Shown piece after piece: positions 1 through 4,894 of a stretch of DNA of 18,132 nucleotides (its first letter is position 1; each line of letters begins with the position of its first letter). The notes beneath the pieces are model-generated. The model saw only the letters and a program-made list of their open reading frames with translations, searched no databases and was not told where the DNA came from. The position numbers were made by a program, and so were the translations under genes. Source of the stretch: an uncultured Rikenella sp. (GTDB lineage: Bacteria > Bacteroidota > Bacteroidia > Bacteroidales > Rikenellaceae); contig NZ_CAJTMN010000041.1 of the NCBI RefSeq assembly GCF_910577125.1, forward strand, positions 1 to 18,132, in the 5' to 3' direction.

Positions 1-148
1 GGAAGCGAGTAGCTGAGGCCCCGTGGTAACGGTCGGCCCGCAGCCCCCGGATGCGGAGGGCCGAAATACTCCGCTCACGCTCCGTATTCGTTCTCCGCTG
101 GCTACGGCCGAAAACAAATTAGCTGTGCTTTTGCGACCGTAAGGTCGC

Positions 149-201
149 CGTCCTCGGCGAGAGCGACGCTATAGCGGCGCGAGGGGGGCGCGCCGAGGAC
201 G
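149..201. repeat. Inverted repeat next to the left 104-bp repeat
   Basis: Arms CGTCCTCGGCG (149-159) and CGCCGAGGACG (191-201) are perfect 11-bp complements. The intervening bases contain a further imperfect pairing around GCTATAGC. It sits just upstream of the 104-bp repeat, as the hairpin at 17882-17957 does for the right copy, so the two elements share an overall plan. Confidence 0.75.
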
Positions 202-226
202 AACGGGCGGAGAATCGGGCAGAGCT

Positions 227-330
227 GGAGCGGGCCGGCGCCCGGGAGAGATCGCAATTCTCGATGCATGAGCGGCGTGTTGCGGGCCTCCTGAGGGGGA
301 GGCGTCCGGCCCGCGCGGCTCTTCGAGCCG
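227..330 (+). repeat. Left copy of a 104-bp dispersed repeat
   Basis: The segment begins GGAGCGGGCCGGCGCCCGGG and ends with the hairpin CGGCTC-TTC-GAGCCG. It aligns without gaps to 18026-18129, with roughly ten substitutions clustered in the middle third. It contains the internal inverted repeat GCGGGCC...GGCCCGC. Both copies have the same orientation. Function is unknown. Confidence 0.9.
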
Positions 331-428
331 GTGCCGCTCGGCACTCGAAAGCTGGCCGTGTCTACCCAAAAGGAATCGCCGGGGGATTTTCAAGGGGGAT
401 GTGAGTCTCCCTTGAATGTGCTCTTTGC

Positions 429-456
429 CTGCTTCCTACCATATAGTAGGAAGCAG
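429..456. repeat. Perfect 11-bp hairpin with 6-nt loop
   Basis: CTGCTTCCTAC (429-439) and GTAGGAAGCAG (446-456) are perfect complements around the loop CATATA. There is no T tract, so it is not a typical intrinsic terminator. The adjacent sequence on the minus strand (about 545 down to 470) weakly resembles the WSS part of the tail cassettes. Confidence 0.85.
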
Positions 457-550
457 GGCCCCTGCGGCCCGAGCGGAACACAGAAAAGAGATTGATATAG
501 AACCCAAAGACGACCAGCAGTCCGACACTTTTCGGGTAAACGAGTTTTGT

Positions 551-626
551 CCGCGCGCCTTGGGAAATCTTGTCAAAACGTGCCAGCACATTTTGACGAT
601 TTCCCTCTTTAGGCGTCGGCGCGCGG
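551..626 (+). repeat. R1 hairpin copy 1
   Basis: The copy is an imperfect long hairpin. The outer stem is CCGCGCGCC (551-559) with GGCGCGCGG (618-626). The middle stem is GGGAAATC (562-569) with GATTTCCC (598-605). The inner stem is GTCAAAA (572-578) with TTTTGAC (591-597), and the tip is GTG/CAC. Two bases (TT) bulge on the 5' side between middle and inner stems, and the 12-nt strand at 606-617 is unpaired on the 3' side. Confidence 0.85.
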
Positions 627-645
627 TTTTTAGTACTTTTTGAGT

Positions 646-717
646 CGCCCGCCGGAATTTCATTTCGATTTTGCTCATCGCAAAACGAGTGAAATTCCTC
701 TTTAGGCGTCGGCGCGG
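646..717 (+). repeat. R1 hairpin copy 2, with compensatory stem changes
   Basis: The copy has the same plan as copy 1 but different stems: GGAATTTC (654-661) pairs with GAAATTCC (691-698), and an inner stem closes on TTTTGC/GCAAAA around the loop TCATC. The 3' single-stranded tract TCTTTAGGCGTCGGCGCG is identical to copy 1. The outer stem is degenerate on its left side. Confidence 0.75.
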
Positions 718-742
718 TGCCTTCGGGCACTCCGACAGGGCC

Positions 743-860
743 GCCTCTACCCTAACAGGACGGAACTGCCCTCGGGTCGGGCAGGCCTCACGCCCCGTGG
801 ACGGGAAATGCTTCGCATTTCTGTGGCTGTGTCAGCCCAATCTGTGGGTGGGGTAGAGGC
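743..860. repeat. R2 multibranched inverted-repeat element, copy 1
   Basis: The closing stem GCCTCTACCC (743-752) / GGGTAGAGGC (851-860) encloses four smaller hairpins: CTGCCC/GGGCAG (766-771/779-784), CCCG-TGGA-CGGG (794-805), GAAATGC-TTC-GCATTTC (805-821) and GGCTG-TGT-CAGCC (825-837). The arrangement could fold as a branched RNA or a cruciform. The strand is undetermined because both strands fold. No known RNA family is recognised. Confidence 0.7.
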
Positions 861-905
861 CGCCTTGGGATAGAGGCTGTCAGTTGTGAGTGCGACACGC
901 ACCGT

Positions 906-1092
906 TTATTCCGAGAGGCAACGCAACTGAAAACCGCCGGCCCGGTATGCTGAGTAACAAGGGCTGATACCCGATGGACTGAAACGTAAATTGACACTGA
1001 GTGTCTCATTAGCCAAAGTCGACCAGACAGAACCCTCGTTGCCGGCGTTGATCGGTTTACCTTCGCCGTAGTTACTGCGGCCCGGGGCGGGG
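906..1092 (-). pseudogene. Tail cassette A: promoterless C-terminal FISUMP/C-type-lectin-like fragment
   Basis: On the minus strand this reads about 61 residues, from PAPGRSNYG through GNEGSVWST and NLRF to YRAGGFQLRCLSE and a TAA stop. The pattern (PxxG at the start, G..G..WSS in the middle, LxF, then R..GF.(L/V)RC at the end) is that of the C-terminus of FISUMP (Fibrobacter succinogenes major paralogous) domain proteins. These have a C-type-lectin-like fold and are frequent targets of diversity-generating retroelements. No N-terminal part exists; the homology starts abruptly at CCCCGCCCCGGGC. The frame stays open upstream into hairpin R1, giving a possible 78-residue frame beginning MCWHVLTRF at 1142, but I see no promoter for it. 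It is either a silent donor cassette or a relic. Confidence 0.6.
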
Positions 1093-1102
1093 TTTGTTTT
1101 TT

Positions 1103-1176
1103 CGCGCGCCTTGGGAAATCTTGTCAAAACGTGCCAGCACATTTTGACGCTTTCCCTTTTAAGGTGTGGCGCGCGG
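1103..1176 (+). repeat. R1 hairpin copy 3
   Basis: The copy is nearly identical to copy 1: CGCGCGCC (1103-1110), GGGAAATC (1113-1120), GTCAAAA (1123-1129) / TTTTGAC (1142-1148), GCTTTCCC (1149-1156, one mismatch to the left arm) and GGCGCGCGG (1168-1176). On the minus strand it lies about ten bases before the start of tail cassette A. Confidence 0.85.
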
Positions 1177-1202
1177 TGCCTTTGGGCACTCTGACATGGC
1201 TG

Positions 1203-1333
1203 CCTCTACCCTAACAGGACGGAACTGCCCTCGGGTCGGGCAGGCCCCACGCCCCGTGGACGGGAAATGCTTCGCATTTCTGCGGCTGTGTCAGCCCAAT
1301 CTGTGGGTGGGTAGAGGTTGCCTGTTAGGGTAG
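1203..1333. repeat. R2 multibranched inverted-repeat element, copy 2
   Basis: The copy is almost identical to copy 1 over ~115 bp. The closing stem is CCTCTACCC (1203-1211) / GGGTAGAGG (1309-1317). It also has an alternative perfect 13-bp closing stem, CTACCCTAACAGG (1206-1218) with CCTGTTAGGGTAG (1321-1333), that copy 1 has lost. The two closings share bases and would be mutually exclusive. Confidence 0.7.
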
Positions 1334-1365
1334 ACTTGGCCATTTGTGAGTGCGACACGCCCCGT

Positions 1366-1564
1366 TTATTCCGAGAGGCAACGCAACTGAAGACCGTAAC
1401 CACGGTTGCGCACGTAGCCGGGATTGAGGTGCTGCGTGCTGAAGTCCAAGAACACGCCGTTAGTCCCGCTGATAGCGGACGACCAACTGTACCCGCTGTA
1501 GCCGACGTCCATCAGATCGCCTAATCGCCCATTGTTGCCTGCGTCGCGGCAGCCCGGGGCGGGG
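1366..1564 (-). pseudogene. Tail cassette B: promoterless C-terminal FISUMP/C-type-lectin-like fragment
   Basis: The minus-strand frame reads PAPGCRDAG, then GRLGDLMDVGYSGYSWSSA, FLDF, LNPGYVRNRGYG and LQLRCLSE followed by TAA, about 65 residues. It has the same borders as cassettes A and C but a different, slightly longer interior. It starts at CCCCGCCCCGGGCTGCCGC about 50 bp from the divergent rsgA start, and nothing upstream continues the protein. The 329-residue minus-strand frame that covers part of it lies in another frame and is a shadow of rsgA. It is a silent cassette or relic; no evidence of expression is visible. Confidence 0.6.
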
Positions 1565-1578
1565 TGAGGCGAGAAGAC

Positions 1579-1610
1579 TTTTCTTTTTCAGCCCGGAAAT
1601 GCTAACTTTG
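1579..1610 (+). promoter_or_regulatory. rsgA promoter (Bacteroidetes type)
   Basis: The -7 box TAACTTTG (1603-1610) matches TAnnTTTG. A T-rich -33-like element (TTTT, 1579-1582) lies 20 bp upstream. The box ends only five bases before the rsgA ATG, so transcription would start at or within a few bases of the start codon. Confidence 0.7.
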
Positions 1611-1615
1611 TTCCT

Positions 1616-2566
1616 ATGACCCAGTTTACCGAAGGAATCGTGACCAAAAGCACCGGGAGCTGGTATCAGGTGCTCGACCCCGAGACCGGACAACAGATCA
1701 GGTGCCGGATACGGGGCGTGTTCCGCCTGCGCGGCAGCCGGACCACCAATCCGGTCGTCGTGGGCGACCGAGTCCGTGTGGAGACCGGAAATGCCGACGG
1801 AGAATCCGTCATTACCGAGATATTGCCCCGGCGGAACTATATCATCCGCCGCGCCTCGAACCTCTCGAAAGAGTCCCACATCATTGCCGCCAATATCGAC
1901 GTCGCCTATCTGGTCGTCACGCTCGACCGGCCGGTGACCAGTACCGAGTTTATCGATCGCTTTCTCGTGACCGCCGAAGCCTATCGCGTGCCGACTGTGC
2001 TGGTTCTGAATAAGATCGATCTGTTTGCCGCTCCGGAATATCGCGAAATGATAGATGAATTTATCGACACCTATCGGGGGGCGGGATACGAAACGCTCGA
2101 AGTTTCGGCAACTACGGGGATCGGCGTGGATGACCTGCGGGAGCGGATGAGGGGGAAAACGTCGCTCTTTACGGGGCATTCCGGCGTAGGGAAGTCGACC
2201 CTGATCAACGCCATCCAGCCGGGGCTCGGGCTGAAAACCGGTGCCATCTCGGACTACCACCACAAGGGCAAGCATACAACCACCTTTTCGGAGATTTTTC
2301 CGCTCGACGGCGGAGGACTTCTGATCGACACCCCGGGAATCAAGGGGTTCGGGCTGATCGACATCGCGCCGGACGAGCTGGCGCGCTACTTCCCCGACCT
2401 GTTCCGCCGGGCGCCGGAGTGTCAGTATTACAACTGTACCCACACCCACGAACCCAACTGTGCGGTGATGGCGGCCGTGGCGCGCGGCGAGATTGCCGAG
2501 AGCCGTTATGTGAGTTACCTGAAAATGCTGGAGGATGACGACAAAGAGGGAAAATACCGGAAATAA
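1616..2566 (+). CDS. rsgA: Ribosome small subunit-dependent GTPase RsgA
   Basis: RsgA is a circularly permuted GTPase that acts in the cytoplasm on the 30S ribosomal subunit, checking late maturation near the decoding centre and releasing assembly factors. The protein has 316 residues, a normal length. An N-terminal OB-fold begins GIVTKSTGSWYQV. The GTPase motifs appear in permuted order: NKID (N132-D135) comes before GHSGVGKST (187-195), followed by DTPG (238-241). A zinc-binding knuckle with C269, C274, H276 and C282 closes the protein. ATG 1616 is chosen because the family's GxVxKSTGSWY motif starts a few residues later; it lies immediately downstream of a -7 box, implying a leaderless or nearly leaderless mRNA. 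It heads an operon with a TrmH-family gene whose start overlaps its 3' end by 32 bases. Confidence 0.97.
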   Translation: MTQFTEGIVTKSTGSWYQVLDPETGQQIRCRIRGVFRLRGSRTTNPVVVGDRVRVETGNADGESVITEILPRRNYIIRRASNLSKESHIIAANIDVAYLVVTLDRPVTSTEFIDRFLVTAEAYRVPTVLVLNKIDLFAAPEYREMIDEFIDTYRGAGYETLEVSATTGIGVDDLRERMRGKTSLFTGHSGVGKSTLINAIQPGLGLKTGAISDYHHKGKHTTTFSEIFPLDGGGLLIDTPGIKGFGLIDIAPDELARYFPDLFRRAPECQYYNCTHTHEPNCAVMAAVARGEIAESRYVSYLKMLEDDDKEGKYRK

Positions 2567-3395
2567 CGACTACTTCAAAGAGAACGGCCTGCCGACCAAA
2601 CAGCAGCTGCGCGACCTGAACGCCTCGCTGCGGGAGGGAGACCTCCGGCCTCTGTTGCGGGCCGTGCCGGGCGAAGCCTCCGACCCGCCGGAACTTTTAC
2701 GGCGGAAGATCGAGTATCTGCGCGGCTTTGTGCTGCCGGAACGCTACGAGAGCCTCACGCGGCGGCTGGACTTCCGGACGCGGTACCTGGTGATGTGTCT
2801 CGAAGATATTTACTACCCGCACAACGCCAGCGCCGTGATCCGCAGCTCCGAGGCTTTCGGCGTGCAGGAGATTCATGCCGTGGAGCGGACGGTTCGGTTC
2901 GCGCCCAACAAACATATCGTGCGCGGGACGGATCAGTGGCTGGATATTCGCAAGTGGAACGACTCGGAGACGCTGGTGGCCCATTTGCGGAGCCGCGGCT
3001 ATCGGATTGTGGTAACGGCTCCGCCGAGGTCGGAAGCTGAAAATGACGGGAAGAGTGTGAATTTTACCCCCTCGAATTTCGATGTGGCGGCCGGGCCGTT
3101 CGCGGTCTTTATGGGGACGGAGAAGTCGGGGATATCGGAGGGGCTGATGGCGGCGGCCGATGCCGTGATCTCGATTCCGATGGTGGGATTCGCCGAGAGC
3201 CTCAATATCTCGGTATCGGCGGCGATCGTGGCGCAGCGGCTCGCCGAACGGGTGCGCGATCCGGAATCCGGGATTGCCTGGCAATTGGTTCCGGAGGATC
3301 GGGACAGGCTGCTTTATCGTTGGTTGTGCCATTCGGTGCGCGACTACCGGCGGATTCTGGAGCGGGGCGGGTTCGAAGAGGGAGTTCGGGAATGA
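2535..3395 (+). CDS. TrmH/SpoU-family RNA 2'-O-methyltransferase
   Basis: This is a SPOUT-class methyltransferase of 286 residues, predicted to methylate a ribose 2'-OH in tRNA or rRNA with S-adenosylmethionine. The three SpoU motifs are visible: motif 1 around PHNASAVIRSSEAFGV (residues ~97-112), motif 2 in FAVFMGTEKSGIS (~192-204) and motif 3 in ESLNISVSAAIVAQRL (~219-235). The C-terminal trefoil-knot region is complete, and an ~80-residue N-terminal extension precedes the catalytic domain. ATG 2535 lies inside the last codons of rsgA in another frame. The next in-frame ATG is about 85 residues downstream and would cut into the domain, so the overlapping start is preferred. TrmH (tRNA Gm18) is the closest named enzyme I can suggest, but other 2'-O sites are possible. 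Confidence 0.88.
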   Translation: MTTKRENTGNNDYFKENGLPTKQQLRDLNASLREGDLRPLLRAVPGEASDPPELLRRKIEYLRGFVLPERYESLTRRLDFRTRYLVMCLEDIYYPHNASAVIRSSEAFGVQEIHAVERTVRFAPNKHIVRGTDQWLDIRKWNDSETLVAHLRSRGYRIVVTAPPRSEAENDGKSVNFTPSNFDVAAGPFAVFMGTEKSGISEGLMAAADAVISIPMVGFAESLNISVSAAIVAQRLAERVRDPESGIAWQLVPEDRDRLLYRWLCHSVRDYRRILERGGFEEGVRE

Positions 3396-3410
3396 TTATT
3401 ATCGGAACAG

Positions 3411-4619
3411 ATGGAAATATTGCGTAAACAGTTTCTGCGTCATGTGGGGCAGACGTCGGACGCGCCGCTGATGATCGAGGTGGCGCGGGCCGAAGGGATC
3501 TATTTTTACACGCCTCCCACCCCGGAATATCCGGAGGGGAAGCGGTATGTCGACCTGATTTCGGGCGTGTCGGTCAGCAACGTCGGACACGGGAATCCGG
3601 CGGTGATCGAGGCGGTGTGCGCGCAGGCAAGGGACTACATGCACATCATGGTCTATGGCGAGATGGTCGAGCGGCCGCAGGTGAAGTATGCCGAGGCGAT
3701 CGCCGGACTGCTGCCGGAGCCGCTGGAGAGCGTCTATTTCGTCAACTCGGGAGCCGAAGCGGTCGAGGGGGCGTTGAAGCTGGCCAAACGCCATACGCAC
3801 CGGACGGAGATCGCCTCGTTTTACAATGCCTATCACGGTTCGACGCACGGCGTGATGAGCGTGATGGGCGGCGAGGAGTTCGTGGGGGCCTACCGGCCGT
3901 TGTTGCCCGATACGCGGAAGTTGAGGTACAACTGTTTCGAAGACCTGGCGCAGATTACCGAACGGACGGCCTGTGTGCTGGTCGAACCGGTGCAGGGTGA
4001 GAGCGGCGTGCGGCCGCCGGCTCCGGGATTTCTGGAGGCGTTGCGCGAGCGGTGCTCGGCGGTGGGGGCGTTGCTGATCTTCGACGAGATACAGACCGGA
4101 TTCGGAAGGACGGGCGAGATGTTCGCCTTGCTCAAATACGGGGTGACGCCGGATATCGTCTGTCTGGCCAAGGCGTTGGGCGGGGGGATGCCGCTCGGGG
4201 CGTTCGTCTCGTCGGGCGAGATCATGGCGGGGCTCCGGAGCGATCCGCCGCTGGGGCATATCACGACTTTCGGGGGGCATCCGGTCTGCTGTGCGGCGGG
4301 GCTGGCGGCGCTGACCTATATGCAGGAGCATCGGCTGGCGGAACAGGCCGAGGCGAAGGGGCGGCTGTTCGAGGAGTTGTTGACGGATCATCCCGCGGTG
4401 GTCGAAATTCGGCGGAGCGGCTTGCTGCTGGCGGTGGAGCTGGGGAGCCCGGAACGGCTGTATCGGGCGATGGAGCTGCTCAAGGAGGCGGGCTACCTGT
4501 CGGACTGGTTCCTCTTCTGCGACACCGCGTTCCGCATCTCGCCGCCGCTGACGATGACGGAGGTACAGGTGAGGGAGTGCTGTGCGGAGATTCGGGCCGG
4601 GGTGCTCGACAGACTTTGA
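3411..4619 (+). CDS. PLP-dependent class-III aminotransferase (ornithine/acetylornithine type)
   Basis: The 402-residue protein is a fold-type I pyridoxal-phosphate enzyme of the class-III (omega) aminotransferase family, which moves amino groups from omega-amino compounds such as ornithine or acetylornithine to 2-oxoglutarate. Visible hallmarks are NSGAEAVEGALKLAK (phosphate-binding region), AYHGSTHG, the cofactor aspartate D225 in FDEIQTGFGRTG, the Schiff-base lysine K254 in LAKALGGGMPLGA, and FGGHPVCCAAGLA. It starts 15 bases after the methyltransferase gene and is probably co-transcribed with it. The substrate cannot be fixed from sequence and no arginine-biosynthesis gene is adjacent, so I leave it without a symbol. 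Its stop is followed within ~12 bases by the 3' border of tail cassette C. Confidence 0.93.
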   Translation: MEILRKQFLRHVGQTSDAPLMIEVARAEGIYFYTPPTPEYPEGKRYVDLISGVSVSNVGHGNPAVIEAVCAQARDYMHIMVYGEMVERPQVKYAEAIAGLLPEPLESVYFVNSGAEAVEGALKLAKRHTHRTEIASFYNAYHGSTHGVMSVMGGEEFVGAYRPLLPDTRKLRYNCFEDLAQITERTACVLVEPVQGESGVRPPAPGFLEALRERCSAVGALLIFDEIQTGFGRTGEMFALLKYGVTPDIVCLAKALGGGMPLGAFVSSGEIMAGLRSDPPLGHITTFGGHPVCCAAGLAALTYMQEHRLAEQAEAKGRLFEELLTDHPAVVEIRRSGLLLAVELGSPERLYRAMELLKEAGYLSDWFLFCDTAFRISPPLTMTEVQVRECCAEIRAGVLDRL

Positions 4620-4631
4620 GGTGTACTCCGT

Positions 4632-4818
4632 TTATTCCGAGAGGCAACGCACCTGAAAACCGTAGTCGCGATAACTCGCATAACTGGAACTGAACCATGT
4701 CATGATGAAATTTAAGTCCATGCTGTGGGTATCGCTGACCGAAGACGACCAGACCGAACCCTCGCTGCCGACGAGAAACAGCGCGCCCACAGTCCGGCTG
4801 CGGCAGCCCGGGGCGGGG
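4632..4818 (-). pseudogene. Tail cassette C: promoterless C-terminal FISUMP/C-type-lectin-like fragment
   Basis: The minus-strand frame reads PAPGCRSRTVGALFLVGSEG, then SVWSSSVSD, MDLNF and YRDYGFQVRCLSE before TAA, about 61 residues. It lies 3 kb from cassettes A and B, wedged between the stop of the plus-strand aminotransferase gene and the terminator of the minus-strand metalloprotease gene. Its two borders match those of A and B at nucleotide level: CCCCGCCCCGGGCTGCCGC at the start and CGTTGCCTCTCGGAATAAAC at the end. Beyond these borders the flanks are unrelated to A and B. The open frame extends 12 codons upstream only into the terminator hairpin. There is no N-terminal domain and no promoter of its own. 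Confidence 0.6.
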
Positions 4819-4832
4819 TATCGGTAAAATAC

Positions 4833-4869
4833 AAGCGAGGCTGGCGAAAACATTTCGCCAGCCTCGCTT
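4833..4869 (-). terminator. Intrinsic terminator of the metalloprotease gene
   Basis: AAGCGAGGCTGGCGAAA (4833-4849) and TTTCGCCAGCCTCGCTT (4853-4869) form a perfect 17-bp stem with loop ACA. Reading the minus strand, a T-rich tract (GTATTTTA) follows. It may also stop read-through from the plus-strand operon, but there the T tract is poor. Confidence 0.9.
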
Positions 4870-4894
4870 CTGTCATACTACGTTGTGCCGAAGC

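Larger units (their letters stand above)
1..550. repeat. GC-rich intergenic repeat and hairpin region, no gene
   Basis: No convincing coding sequence is present; the open frames here overlap one another and resemble no family I know. The stretch is a chain of inverted repeats: 33-39/58-64 (TCGGCCC/GGGCCGA), 133-138/143-148 (GCGACC-GTAA-GGTCGC), 149-159/191-201 (CGTCCTCGGCG/CGCCGAGGACG), 316-321/325-330 (CGGCTC-TTC-GAGCCG), 331-336/339-344 and 429-439/446-456. It includes the left copy of a 104-bp repeat that recurs near the window's right end. It is probably a decayed accumulation of dispersed repeats; a structured RNA cannot be excluded. Confidence 0.7.
551..1564. repeat. Tandemly duplicated composite unit: R1 hairpin, R2 element, tail cassette
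   Basis: Two copies of the same block follow one another, about 551-1092 and 1103-1564. Each contains, in plus-strand order, an R1 hairpin, a GTGCC-TTYG-GGCAC hairpin, the ~115-bp R2 element, a short GTGAGTGCGACACGC tract and the 3' end of a minus-strand tail cassette. R2 and the tract match almost base for base, with an offset of about 462 bp. Unit 1 carries an extra ~85 bp, which is a second R1-type hairpin. The cassette interiors of the two units do not match, unlike everything around them. Confidence 0.85.

Noticed and set aside
1..550. Insertion sequence or transposase remnant
   Set aside because: No transposase motif or matched terminal inverted repeats with target duplication are visible.
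551..1564. CRISPR array
   Set aside because: The repeats are long, only two to four copies, of unequal spacing and with internal structure; no short regular repeat-spacer pattern and no cas genes.
906..1564. Template repeat of a diversity-generating retroelement
   Set aside because: A template should be rich in adenine, especially AAC/AAT codons, on the coding-equivalent strand. The cassette interiors are not, and no reverse transcriptase lies in the window, so they look like variable-side copies or relics.
1460..2449. 329-residue minus-strand open frame over rsgA and part of cassette B
   Set aside because: It is in a different frame from the cassette protein and antisense to rsgA; no recognisable domain.
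3399..4391. 330-residue minus-strand frame opposite the aminotransferase
   Set aside because: It is a low-complexity Arg/His/Pro-rich shadow of a clearly conserved enzyme.
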